From Nocardia uniformis NBRC 13702 (GTDB lineage: Bacteria > Actinomycetota > Actinomycetes > Mycobacteriales > Mycobacteriaceae), in contig NZ_BDCE01000033.1 in assembly GCF_001613345.1 (NCBI RefSeq), positions 1 through 64,000 on the forward strand: a DNA stretch of 64,000 nucleotides, read 5' to 3'. The position numbers were made by a program, and so were the translations under genes. Of this stretch, positions 25,565-34,961 are shown in pieces (position 1 is the first letter of the stretch; every line of letters begins with the position of its first letter). The notes beneath the pieces were generated by a model. It did not search any database. It had not been told where the DNA came from and saw only the letters and a program-made list of their open reading frames with translations.

Positions 25565-28500
25565 GTGAGCCGAAACAACGACGGCCTCCCCATGCTGCCG
25601 CCGTGGCTCTCCGAGAGTGAGGTCACCGAGGGCGGCTACGAGGCCCCCGTCGAGAACCTCCCGCACGACGACCTCATCCCCGAGAAGAAGCGCGGCGGCC
25701 TCTTCGGCCGCCGCAAACCTCGCAAGGATAAGGACACCCCCGCCCCCGAACCGGACCCGATCGCCCCCACTCCCGTCCCGATCCCACCCACACCGGCGTG
25801 GAACGAACGCGCCCACTGGACACCGGGCGACGCGCACGCCCCGGAATCGGAACCGCCACCGGGCCTGCCGCAGCGTCCGCCCGCCACACCGCCGACTGCC
25901 GCGCCTGCGTCGCAGGCGCCCAGCCGACCTCGCTTCGACGTGCCACCCACACCGGGGAACGACCGGCCTCTGTTCCCGGCGGCCGATCCGCGTCGCGACG
26001 TACTCCCCGCACCGAACCCGGCGGCGTCCGGAAACGGTCAGCCGCCCGTTCAATCCGCTGGGACGCCGTTCGATCTGCCGCCCGCACCGCGAGGCGACGG
26101 CGGCCTGCCACCGGCACCGCACCTGCCACCGGCCCCCGCGCCCACCGCGAGCCAGGACTCCGCTCCGGCTCCCACACGACAGCCGGGCACAAACGAGCCA
26201 CCGCTCTCTCCCGCGCGTCCCCCGGCTGCTGAGCCCGCACCGAACCCCGGCCGGGAAGCCGGTGGTCCGCCTATCCCGCCTGCACCGCCACGGGATAGCG
26301 CTGCTCCCCCGGCGCCGACCGCAGCCGCCAGTTCAGCCTCCACCTCCGCTCCTACTTCGAACCCGGCAACGGCTCCCCTGCCCGGTTCGGCACCAGCTCC
26401 CGCGCCTGCCTCGGGTCCGCCGCCCGGTACGCCCGCAGCGGGCGGTGAGCAGCAACCACGCCCAACCGGTGGTGGCGCGCCCCAGGGTGGACAGCCCCCA
26501 ACTCTTCCACCGCGCCCGCCACTTCCACCTCGGCCGCCCATTCCGGATCCGCCTCCCGGCACCTCGCCCGTTGCGGGAGGGACCGACGCGGCTGACACGG
26601 CTTCCGCGCTCGCACCCGAAAGCCCTGAGCCGCAGCAAGATCGACCGGAACCGCAGCCCCAATCATCGGCGGATGCCGAGAACGGCAAGGCTTCGGGAGC
26701 AGGTCGACCCCCGGCCATTCCTCCGCGCCCTCCGCTTCCGGAGTCGCCCCTCGCCACCCCCGCAGCAGGGGCACAGCCGCCTGCTGACGCACCGACACCG
26801 GCGCCGCAGCCGCCCACCGACGCTCCCGCGCCCGCCAGCACTGCGGCCGCCCCGCCCCGCCCCGAGGCTCAGCAGCCCAGTCGACAAGCACCTCAACGGC
26901 CGGTCGACAACGTCTCCGAATCCGCGACTCCACCGGGATCACAGCACAATTCCCCACGCCCCCCAGCGCTGCCACCGCTTCCGGAATCGCCTGCGGCCAC
27001 CTCCGAAACACCCGAATCCGCCTCAGGCAGCTCCACAACAGCGGCGGACAGCCCCCGGGGCCCCGAACAGTCCGCTGCCACCCGGGTACCCCCGTGGCGG
27101 ACCGACAGCTCCGCCGCTCCTGCGGTTCCGCCTGCGCGGCAAGGCAATTCCGGCTTTCCCTCGGCTATCCCGAGGCAGTCGGCCATGCCGGATCGATCGC
27201 AGGCCGACGCGTCCAGCCAGCAGCCCGAGACCACCCCGGCTTCCCCGCCGGTTTCCGAACCGCCGCGATCCGGCGGTCCCGCGAATGGCATGGCGTCGTC
27301 GGCACCGGGCGCGACTGCGCCACAACAAGACGGGCAACTCCCGGACAACCTGCCGCAGCCCGATGCGGAGAGCCAGAGCGCCCAGGTAACCCGACGACTG
27401 GGCGTGACGCAGCCCCCGCCAAGCCCTACCACGCCGCAGGGTAATTCGACAAAGCCAACCCCCTCCGCCTCAGGCAATGCGGGTACATCCGCGGCAGCCG
27501 ATGAGGCGAGCAGGGGTGAGCCGCACGGCGGTAGGCACCGGGCCGTGAATGTGCCGATGCCAGCCCGGCATCTGCCGCGGTACGAGGCGCAGCCGTCCGA
27601 CGCCGCGCAATTCGACGCGTGGGCGGATCCTTCCCGCAAGCGAACCGGTTCGGGCGAGCAGGCACCGGCCGCGGATCAGCGCTGGTCCGCTCCCCCGGGA
27701 AGGCCGCTCGGATACCGAGCATCGACTTCTTCGCAGGGCACTCCCACAACGGGACCGGCCCGGCCTGGATTCGGGGATAGTGCCGCACAACAGAATCCGC
27801 GGCAAGAGCAGCCTGCTGCGGAGACCTCCGTTCCGAACCAACCCGCCGGATATCCAGCGGGCCAGCAGAACCCCCAGATCGGCCAGGAACATCCCGGCAG
27901 TCCGGCGAATCAGCCGCTCGGCCCCAACCCGTACGGTCCCGGGGCGAACCCGGGCCAGCACGGTGCGGGTCAGGCAGGCCATCAGCCGGGCGGTTTCCCG
28001 GCCAATCAGGGCCCGTACGTCGGCAACGGAGCCGGTCAACCGCAGCCCTACGGCGCACCCCCGCAGTACGGGAATCCCGCTGCCGGGCAAGGAAACCCGC
28101 CTCCCTCACTGGATAACGTGCCGGTGCGACGCGTCCAGAAGGCACCGGGCTCGGGCTGGCGGCGCGCCGTGCACCACATGTCCGGCGGAGCCATCAACCC
28201 CGGGATGTCCGCCGAGGAACGGCGACTGCAGGAATTGGTCGCTCGCATCCGCCAACCCGTCCGCGGCGACTACCGAATCGCGGTGCTGTCGTTGAAGGGT
28301 GGCGTCGGCAAAACGACCACCACCATGAACCTGGGTTCGATCTTCGCGTCGATCCGCGGCGACCGCGTAATCGCGGTAGACGCCAACCCCGACTTCGGCA
28401 CCCTCTCCCAGCGAGTACCCCTGCAAACCCGCTCCACCGTGCGAGACCTCCTGCTGGACGAGCAGATCGAGCGCTACTCGGACGTCCGCCGCCACACCTC

Positions 28501-29026
28501 CCAGGCCACCAGCCGCCTGGAAGTCCTTGCCAGCGAACGAGACCCCGCCGCCTCGGAAGCCTTCAGCGAAGACGAATACCGCGCCGTGGCTCGCATCCTC
28601 CAACGCTTCTACAACATCATCCTCACCGACTGCGGCACCGGCCTGATGCACTCGGCCATGGCGGGCGTCCTGGATCTGGCGCACTCCCTCGTTTTGATCT
28701 CGTCCTCCGCGATAGATGGCGCGCGCAGCGCCGCCGCCACCCTGGACTGGCTCTCCCTGCACGGCCACGACCACCTCGTCCGCAACGCGGTCGTCGTCAT
28801 CAACCTCCCGCGCCCGGGTTCCCCCAATGTGGGAATCCAACAGCTACGCGAGTACTTCCTGGCCCGCTGCCGCGCGGTACACATCATCCCCTTCGACCAA
28901 CACCTGGCCGAGGGCGCCGAAATCGACCTGAGCCGCTTGCACAAGACCACAAAACGTGCGCTTGTGGAACTCGCCGCCACCGTCGCCGACGACTTCACCA
29001 CCGATCACCGCCGCTATCGCGGCTGA
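25565..29026 (+). CDS. EspI-like protein: giant proline-rich region fused to a MinD/ParA-type ATPase
   Basis: About 1153 aa. Residues 1-890 or so are disordered and extremely rich in Pro, Ala, Ser and Gln with no folded domain; the last 250 residues are a MinD/ParA-type ATPase with deviant Walker A KGGVGKTT (about 911-918) and a second motif VIAVDANPDFGTLS. This arrangement is that of EspI, an ESX-1/ESX-2-associated protein that affects secretion in mycobacteria. The GTG at 25565 is preferred (AGGGGG just upstream); an upstream TTG/ATG-type extension would enter the promoter. It lies 11 kb from the second ESX core, separated by kinases and regulators, so a role there is likely but not shown. 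Confidence 0.83.
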   Translation: MSRNNDGLPMLPPWLSESEVTEGGYEAPVENLPHDDLIPEKKRGGLFGRRKPRKDKDTPAPEPDPIAPTPVPIPPTPAWNERAHWTPGDAHAPESEPPPGLPQRPPATPPTAAPASQAPSRPRFDVPPTPGNDRPLFPAADPRRDVLPAPNPAASGNGQPPVQSAGTPFDLPPAPRGDGGLPPAPHLPPAPAPTASQDSAPAPTRQPGTNEPPLSPARPPAAEPAPNPGREAGGPPIPPAPPRDSAAPPAPTAAASSASTSAPTSNPATAPLPGSAPAPAPASGPPPGTPAAGGEQQPRPTGGGAPQGGQPPTLPPRPPLPPRPPIPDPPPGTSPVAGGTDAADTASALAPESPEPQQDRPEPQPQSSADAENGKASGAGRPPAIPPRPPLPESPLATPAAGAQPPADAPTPAPQPPTDAPAPASTAAAPPRPEAQQPSRQAPQRPVDNVSESATPPGSQHNSPRPPALPPLPESPAATSETPESASGSSTTAADSPRGPEQSAATRVPPWRTDSSAAPAVPPARQGNSGFPSAIPRQSAMPDRSQADASSQQPETTPASPPVSEPPRSGGPANGMASSAPGATAPQQDGQLPDNLPQPDAESQSAQVTRRLGVTQPPPSPTTPQGNSTKPTPSASGNAGTSAAADEASRGEPHGGRHRAVNVPMPARHLPRYEAQPSDAAQFDAWADPSRKRTGSGEQAPAADQRWSAPPGRPLGYRASTSSQGTPTTGPARPGFGDSAAQQNPRQEQPAAETSVPNQPAGYPAGQQNPQIGQEHPGSPANQPLGPNPYGPGANPGQHGAGQAGHQPGGFPANQGPYVGNGAGQPQPYGAPPQYGNPAAGQGNPPPSLDNVPVRRVQKAPGSGWRRAVHHMSGGAINPGMSAEERRLQELVARIRQPVRGDYRIAVLSLKGGVGKTTTTMNLGSIFASIRGDRVIAVDANPDFGTLSQRVPLQTRSTVRDLLLDEQIERYSDVRRHTSQATSRLEVLASERDPAASEAFSEDEYRAVARILQRFYNIILTDCGTGLMHSAMAGVLDLAHSLVLISSSAIDGARSAAATLDWLSLHGHDHLVRNAVVVINLPRPGSPNVGIQQLREYFLARCRAVHIIPFDQHLAEGAEIDLSRLHKTTKRALVELAATVADDFTTDHRRYRG

Positions 29027-29218
29027 TACGAAACTGCCTGCGGGGATAGGAGAATTCTCGCCCCTAGCGATCAACCCGCATCCGCTCGACGACAAGTCAC
29101 GCAAGTGGTCCGCTCTCGGTTCCGGTGTTAGATTGACGCCCGACCGCGCGGTATCCCGCCGGTTTCGTGCGATTTCGGATGTGCAAGTCCGTGGGGGACT
29201 GCGGATCGAGGGGGGCAG

Positions 29219-30418
29219 ATGCGGTTCCGGTTCCACCGGCTCGCCGCGGTGGCGTTGGCTGCCGCATTGGCGGGCACGACGGCCGCATGCGGCGGAAGCG
29301 ACAGTCCGACACCGAATTCCGGTTCGGCTGAGGATTTCGGGCCGTATTCGACGCAGCGCCCCGATAGCAGCTACGACAGCGGCACCAATCAGGCCCGCGG
29401 ACGACTCGTGGAATCACTGCGATTGGGCGAGCACGTCGTATTCGGCAGCGAGATCGCCCCGGAGGTCGCGGTCCAGCGGTATGCCCAGGTTCCCATCGGT
29501 GAGCGCGGAACATGGAGCGGGGTGCAGGTCCACCAGATGCAGGCCGCGCTGCCCTTCAATCCCTACGGCGGCTTCGTTTCGGAAATGGCGGACACACCGT
29601 ATCTCGCCAATCACCTGGCAAGTCCGATGGTGAAGGTGGTCCTGATCGCTTTCCCGGATGACTCCTCGGCCGCCGCCGCGGCCACGGCCATGGCAGCCTC
29701 GGATTTCGCCTTGAATAATGCCAACACGCCGGTCTCCGTGCCCGACCAGCCAGCGGCACTGTCACATTGGGTTCCCACATACGCCGATATCGGTAGCTGG
29801 ATGGCCTACAGGTCGGTGGTGATTCACGTCATCGCGCAGGCCGAGGAAAATAATCTCGACCAGCTCACGGGCCTGCTGTCCAAGACCTACCAGGCACAGA
29901 CACGGAAGCTGGCGAACTACCTGCCCGTCGCCCTCGACGAGGTGGAAACGCTGTCGCTCGATCGCGACAAGCTACTGACGCGCCTGGTCAATACCGCCGA
30001 CACCATTCCGGACGCGCGGACGTTCGCGGTCCACGGCCCCAATACATTCGCGACAATCACCAGCACCGACCCTGCTGAGCTGGCGCGTGAATACGAGTCG
30101 CGGGGCGTGACGGCGGTCGCGGTATCGGACAACAAGTATCTGTACAAACTGCGTGATGCCGAGACGACCAAGAGCTTCACGAATCACCTGGCCGATGCCC
30201 CGACAGTATCGAAATACACTCGTATGGGCGGTATTTCGGGCGTCGAGGATATCGCATGTTTCCAGGCCACCGATCCCCATCCGACCGAGATGCAGGCGCG
30301 CCGTTACCGCTGTCTCATTCCGCACGAGAATGTGCTCGCCGAGGTATTCAGTGATCAGGAGACCGATGTGCGGCAGCTGGCCGCCGCGCAATACGCCCTG
30401 CTGACGGACGGTGAGTGA
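29219..30418 (+). CDS. Putative lipoprotein upstream of receptor kinases
   Basis: 399 aa. An N-terminal signal sequence ends in a near-lipobox, TAAC, with C24 as the likely lipidated residue (the -3 position is Thr rather than the usual Leu/Val). The mature part has no motif I can name; two cysteines lie in the C-terminal third (ACFQATDPH and YRCLIPHE). Probably an actinobacterial envelope lipoprotein. GTGA overlap (30415-30418) with the following kinase means translational coupling, so the lipoprotein may act with that kinase, for example as a ligand-binding partner. Confidence 0.72.
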   Translation: MRFRFHRLAAVALAAALAGTTAACGGSDSPTPNSGSAEDFGPYSTQRPDSSYDSGTNQARGRLVESLRLGEHVVFGSEIAPEVAVQRYAQVPIGERGTWSGVQVHQMQAALPFNPYGGFVSEMADTPYLANHLASPMVKVVLIAFPDDSSAAAAATAMAASDFALNNANTPVSVPDQPAALSHWVPTYADIGSWMAYRSVVIHVIAQAEENNLDQLTGLLSKTYQAQTRKLANYLPVALDEVETLSLDRDKLLTRLVNTADTIPDARTFAVHGPNTFATITSTDPAELAREYESRGVTAVAVSDNKYLYKLRDAETTKSFTNHLADAPTVSKYTRMGGISGVEDIACFQATDPHPTEMQARRYRCLIPHENVLAEVFSDQETDVRQLAAAQYALLTDGE

Positions 30419-32301
30419 GCATGAAGGGACTGGGTACCAACGATCCACGCCAGCTCGGACGCAATCGCATGGTGGCCGTAATCGGCCAGGGCGGCATGGG
30501 CCGGGTATTGCTCGGTCAAGCACCCACCGGAAGATTGGTGGCGGTCAAACAGATTCACCGGCACCTGGCCAAGGACTCCGAATTCCGGGCCAGGTTCCAC
30601 CGCGAGGTGCAGGCCAGCAGCCAGGTCACCGGCGCGTACACCGCGGCCGTGGTGGACAGCGACACCGAATCCGATAACCCTTGGCTGGCAACCGAATACA
30701 TTCCCGGCTCTGCCCTCGGGACGGTCGTCGACGAGACAGGTCCGCTCTCACTGGGTGGCTTGCGCTTGCTCGCGGCCGGTTTGGCCTCCGCACTCATCGA
30801 GATCCACCGGGCCGGTTTGATCCACCGAGATCTCAAGCCCGCCAATGTCCTACTCGCCGCAGACGGTCCCCGCGTCATCGATTTCGGCATCGCACGCGCC
30901 ATGGAGGGGGACGCCCAGCTCACCGCCACCGGCTCGGTCGTCGGCTCGCCTGCCTTCATGTCGCCGGAGCAGGCGATGGGTCAACCACTCACTCCGGCAG
31001 CCGATGTGTTCTCCGTGGGCGCGATTCTCACCATGGCGGCCACCGGTGAGAGCCCGTTCGCGGGGACCTCGACACCGCAGGTGCTCTACAACGTCATTCA
31101 TTCCCCACCGGATACCTCCCGGGTGCCCGCACCACTGCGCGATATCGTCGAACGCTGTCTTGCCAAGGAGCCCGACCAGCGTCCCACCCCGGAACAGCTA
31201 TTGGAGGCAGCCGGACAGCTCGAAGCCGAACCCGTGTGGCCGGGCGCGGTACGAGATGTGATCGACGAGCAGCAATCGGCCTCGAACTGGTGGGCGGAGA
31301 CCACCGCGAAACACGCTCGGTACGAGTCCCAGATGGCCGGGCTGAAGGAGCGCCGGCGGCGCACCGTACGTTCGGCCGCCGCCGCGGTGGGCGCGTTGGT
31401 GCTATTGATCGGCACCGCCTTCTCCGCGCACGAACTGGCCGAGCAGGTAGGCCACGCGACACCCGCAACCGATCTGTCGCTGGCACTGACCGGTACACAG
31501 TGGCGAACGGTGGATCCTTGCGCGCTACTGGAGAAATCCCTGACGAGCGAGTTCGGCGCACGATCGGGCGACTTCTCCGATGGCATCGCGGGCACCTGCC
31601 GGGCGGACTTCACCGATTCCGCGGGAACCAAGCGAACCTTCGAAGTGGCGGTCGCGGGTCGCGATGTGCTCGGTGAGTACCTGTGGAGACCGACCGGAGC
31701 AGTAGCCGGGTGGCTGCCGATCTACGGACAGTTGAAAGATGGGGCGAGATGCCAACGCTCCGTGATCACCCAGAGCCGTCCGGCGGTCACTGTGGAAATC
31801 ACCGCGAGCGAACCGGGCAAGCAAGCCGACGGCTGCCCGGCTGCCGAGCGAGGTCTGAGCGCCGTGGTCAACCGGCTGGCCCTCAATCCACCACAGCTGA
31901 CCTTGCCCGAGAACTCCATTCGCACCCTCGATCCGTGCGCGCTGCTGGATAAGAAGCTGGTCGCCGAACTCGCCGGTGCCAACTCGTACCAGAACAGCCA
32001 CCCGACGTACTGCTATTCGTCGGGCGACGATTACTACTTCAGTCTCACCCTGAGCGAGACGGGTCGGCCGGACAAGTACGGCAGAGGTGAGGAGACACAG
32101 CTCGACGGCCAGACCGTCCACATCAACGACAGTCTTCCCGACCTCGGCAGATGCGCACTGGCATATATGGCCCGACCCACCCGTGCCGATCAGGCGGAGG
32201 TCGTGACTATCAGCGTCAGCGGCTGGAACACAGAGGTCACCGATTCCTGCGATCGGGTCGAGCGCATCTTCTCCGCCGTCCTGCCCCAGCTGCCGAAATG
32301 A
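30415..32301 (+). CDS. Receptor-type Ser/Thr protein kinase with duplicated extracellular sensor domain (A1)
   Basis: 628 aa. The PknB-type kinase domain (about 12-275) has P-loop GQGGMGRV, K45 in VAVKQ, catalytic HRDLKPANVLL, DFG (VIDFGIA) and SPAFMSPEQ. One membrane helix (about 320-342) follows. The outer part has two related units, each beginning with a DPCALL motif (TVDPCALLEK and TLDPCALLDK) with paired cysteines, resembling DUF3558-type domains; no PASTA repeats. It starts with GTG 30415 inside the lipoprotein stop and overlaps the next kinase by ATGA, so three genes are coupled. Paralogue of the partial kinase at 62340-64000. Confidence 0.9.
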   Translation: MSMKGLGTNDPRQLGRNRMVAVIGQGGMGRVLLGQAPTGRLVAVKQIHRHLAKDSEFRARFHREVQASSQVTGAYTAAVVDSDTESDNPWLATEYIPGSALGTVVDETGPLSLGGLRLLAAGLASALIEIHRAGLIHRDLKPANVLLAADGPRVIDFGIARAMEGDAQLTATGSVVGSPAFMSPEQAMGQPLTPAADVFSVGAILTMAATGESPFAGTSTPQVLYNVIHSPPDTSRVPAPLRDIVERCLAKEPDQRPTPEQLLEAAGQLEAEPVWPGAVRDVIDEQQSASNWWAETTAKHARYESQMAGLKERRRRTVRSAAAAVGALVLLIGTAFSAHELAEQVGHATPATDLSLALTGTQWRTVDPCALLEKSLTSEFGARSGDFSDGIAGTCRADFTDSAGTKRTFEVAVAGRDVLGEYLWRPTGAVAGWLPIYGQLKDGARCQRSVITQSRPAVTVEITASEPGKQADGCPAAERGLSAVVNRLALNPPQLTLPENSIRTLDPCALLDKKLVAELAGANSYQNSHPTYCYSSGDDYYFSLTLSETGRPDKYGRGEETQLDGQTVHINDSLPDLGRCALAYMARPTRADQAEVVTISVSGWNTEVTDSCDRVERIFSAVLPQLPK

Positions 32302-34220
32302 CCATTCGACCGCTCACACCGGATGATCGGCCGCAGATCGGCCGGTATCGGATTCTGGGCGAACTCGGTTCCGGTGGTATGGGCAGAGTGCTGCTGGGCG
32401 TCGGGGCGGATGGCCGCCTCGTCGCCGTGAAACAGGTGCACGCACATCTGCTCCACGAGGTGGAGTACCGCGCCCGTTTTCGCCGGGAAGTCACTGCGAC
32501 AACTCGGGTTTCGGGTGCGTTCACCGCGCCGGTCATCGATTTCGACGTGGATTCGCCGGACCCATGGCTGGCCGCGGTATTCGTTGTCGGATTACCCTTG
32601 GACAAGGCGGTGTCCGAGTACGGCCCATTGCCGGTGCCAGCGGTACGGAGATTGGCGGCGGGGCTGGCGTCTGCCTTGCAGGCCATTCACCAGGCCGGAT
32701 TGATTCACCGAGATCTCAAGCCCGCCAATGTCCTACTCGCCGCCGACGGGCCGCGCGTTATCGACTTCGGCATCGCGTCCATATCCGAGAATCCGAGCGG
32801 GCTCACCGAAACCGGTTCGGTCCTGGGTTCTCCCGCGTTCATGTCGCCGGAACAGACACTCGCGGACCGGCTCACACCCGCCAGCGATGTGTTCTCGCTG
32901 GGTTCGGTGCTCATGATGGCGGCGACGGGCGCCAGCCCCTTCGCCGCACCGTCCCTCGCCTACACCCTGTTCAATATCGCGCATACCCAGCCGCAGCTGG
33001 AATCGCTGCCCCCGGAATTGCGTTCGCTCATCGAGCCTTGCCTGCACAAGGATCCGGCCGCCCGGCCGACCCCGGCACAGATTCTGGACTACCTCGGCGA
33101 TCCGATGCAGCACGAGCTGCCGTGGCCGCAATCGGTTCATCACGAAATCGACCGGCAGCACTCGGAATTGGTGGCATTGACCGCCGACCCGAATGCGACT
33201 TCGGTCTTGCCGGGCGCGCGGCGATCCGCCCGCGTTGGTGCTGGCGCGGGTAACAACTGGCAACAGGGTGAGCGAGGCCGCGGCCGACGCACGATCGCAC
33301 TCACCGCCCTGTCGGCACTACTCGTGCTCATGCTCGCGGTGACGGCCGCAGTGGTCTGGGTACGCGGTGGCGATGACACAGCCCAGGCCGCCCCGCAGGA
33401 ACTGACCTTGGCCCAGTTGCGTGAGGTCGACGCGTGTGCCTGGCTGAAAAAAGCTGTGGGAGAAGCTCTGCCGGCGGATGTCGCTGGAGACTTCCCCACC
33501 GATGTGGCCGAGTGGAAGCTGCGGCCACACTCCTGGTGGGGTTGTTCATCGGTCCGATTGGGCGAGCGGTACATGTACTTCAGACCGGGTGCGCACCTGT
33601 ACGGGATCTCGACGGCGTCGACCGGTGGCACGATTCCGAATGGCTCTTACGGAGCCGGTCAGCCAGTCATGGGGCGATCAGACGCCTACATGTGTGAGCG
33701 TTCGATCAGGACCGCCGGAGACCTGCAGTGGGGGCTGACCATCGAAGCGGGCTCGAACTCCTGTCAGCAACTCGACTACATAATCTTGCGTCTGGCGGCC
33801 GTCATAGATATTCCGCGGCTTTCCGACGCTCGAAGCTCACTGGCCTCGGTGGACCCCTGCGCCCTCGCCGATCCCGCCACACTCGGACCACTGATCGGAG
33901 CCCTGCCTGACCTCCCCTCGGCGTTCTCCGCGCACTCGTGCACGTGGGAGGGCTTGTCGTCGGTGGAAATCACCACGAACCGCAGTGCAGTCATAGACGC
34001 CGACGATCCGGTAATCGATCTCGGCGACGGGCGGCGACTGGTCGCGCCGAAGTCGACAGTGGCTTCGATCTGTAACCGCGAGTATGTATTCCGACAGATC
34101 GGCGACGAGTACGAGGTGATGGCAATCAAGGTGCAGGGCGGCGGTGACAATCAGCAGGTGTGCGCCGTCGCGGAATCGGTCGCCAGAACCGCCGTCGACA
34201 GGCTCCCAGAGGTCAAGTAG
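32298..34220 (+). CDS. Receptor-type Ser/Thr protein kinase with duplicated extracellular sensor domain (B1)
   Basis: 640 aa. Kinase domain: P-loop GSGGMGRV, VAVKQVHAH lysine, HRDLKPANVLL, VIDFGIAS, MSPEQ. A membrane helix near 335-360 is followed by two outer units (REVDACAWLKK and ASVDPCALADP) with Cys pairs; the first has DAC instead of DPC. ATG 32298 overlaps the stop of the preceding kinase. Closely paralogous to the kinase at 60439-62343 (shared FVVG-PLDKAV, RARFRREV-ASTRVSGAFTAPVIDFDVD region). A strong terminator follows at 34229-34253. Confidence 0.9.
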   Translation: MTIRPLTPDDRPQIGRYRILGELGSGGMGRVLLGVGADGRLVAVKQVHAHLLHEVEYRARFRREVTATTRVSGAFTAPVIDFDVDSPDPWLAAVFVVGLPLDKAVSEYGPLPVPAVRRLAAGLASALQAIHQAGLIHRDLKPANVLLAADGPRVIDFGIASISENPSGLTETGSVLGSPAFMSPEQTLADRLTPASDVFSLGSVLMMAATGASPFAAPSLAYTLFNIAHTQPQLESLPPELRSLIEPCLHKDPAARPTPAQILDYLGDPMQHELPWPQSVHHEIDRQHSELVALTADPNATSVLPGARRSARVGAGAGNNWQQGERGRGRRTIALTALSALLVLMLAVTAAVVWVRGGDDTAQAAPQELTLAQLREVDACAWLKKAVGEALPADVAGDFPTDVAEWKLRPHSWWGCSSVRLGERYMYFRPGAHLYGISTASTGGTIPNGSYGAGQPVMGRSDAYMCERSIRTAGDLQWGLTIEAGSNSCQQLDYIILRLAAVIDIPRLSDARSSLASVDPCALADPATLGPLIGALPDLPSAFSAHSCTWEGLSSVEITTNRSAVIDADDPVIDLGDGRRLVAPKSTVASICNREYVFRQIGDEYEVMAIKVQGGGDNQQVCAVAESVARTAVDRLPEVK

Positions 34221-34228
34221 CTCGGCGG

Positions 34229-34253
34229 ACGCCCGCACATGAAGTGCGGGCGT
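34229..34253. terminator. Strong hairpin terminator between kinase B1 and DUF4254 gene
   Basis: A perfect 10-bp stem (ACGCCCGCAC/GTGCGGGCGT) with a 5-base loop, followed on the plus strand by TTTC, lies 9 bases after the kinase stop and before the convergent DUF4254 stop. Likely bidirectional. Confidence 0.78.
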
Positions 34254-34262
34254 TTCGCCCAC

Positions 34263-34820
34263 CTACCAGGCGGGCAACCGCCGCCGCCCCGCCAGCACAT
34301 CCCGCACCAAATCGTCATAGGCGTCCGACAATTCAGCCAAATGATGCCAAGCGGAATGCAACATCTCATTATTCGCGTCAAGCGTCATCAACGCATGATG
34401 CGCACGCACCGAGGCTTCCGCCAGCCTGTCGATCACCGACCCGACAGTCTCGGTATGTAGAGTCGCACCCAGCCGATGTTGGGGCAGATTGCGCACGATC
34501 CAATCGTCGATCGCCATCACCAACTCGATGCGGCGTCGCTTGTTCTCGACGATGGAGGTGGGGTCGGTATCCGGCCCCGTGCCACCCCGGCCCACCAGGC
34601 GCTTCTCATGTAGCACCGCGAGATCGTGGCCGAACCACAGCAGTGGTCCACCGATGACACGATGCCCGCGGCACGCGCGCAGAAGTAGGTCGGACGGCGG
34701 CAATAGGCCCGCCGAGGGCGGAATTAGGCCTGCCGTCAGGGGCTGCGACTCGGCGTCCAGGTAACCGGGGACGTCGGGAAGCGCCACTACGACCGTATTG
34801 GATGTCTCCGAAACCGCCAC
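34263..34820 (-). CDS. DUF4254 family protein
   Basis: 185 aa. The C-terminal 100 residues carry the family pattern: ENKRRRIELVMAIDDWI, LHTETVGSVIDRLAEA, then AWHHLAELSDAYDDLVRDVL and a final RRLP. Mostly helical, soluble, function unknown. It diverges from the GntR gene across a 140-base AT-richer gap (by local standards) that should hold both promoters. Confidence 0.78.
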   Translation of the reverse strand: MAVSETSNTVVVALPDVPGYLDAESQPLTAGLIPPSAGLLPPSDLLLRACRGHRVIGGPLLWFGHDLAVLHEKRLVGRGGTGPDTDPTSIVENKRRRIELVMAIDDWIVRNLPQHRLGATLHTETVGSVIDRLAEASVRAHHALMTLDANNEMLHSAWHHLAELSDAYDDLVRDVLAGRRRLPAW

Positions 34821-34961
34821 GTTGCCTCGCGTTCATCGCTGACCAACACGCATTCAGGACCTTCATTACAATAAACCTCGGAACGCGGGTGTCAAGCCTC
34901 ACACTGTGGTTCTGGCACGGGAGTAGACTTCGAAGCCTTGAAGCAACAACCTAGGAGCGCG

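Noticed and set aside
25617..27389. Pro/Arg-rich overlapping frame inside the EspI-like gene
   Set aside because: It is the +1 frame of the proline-rich arm, with Arg/Pro/His bias as expected from CCN repeats shifted by one base.
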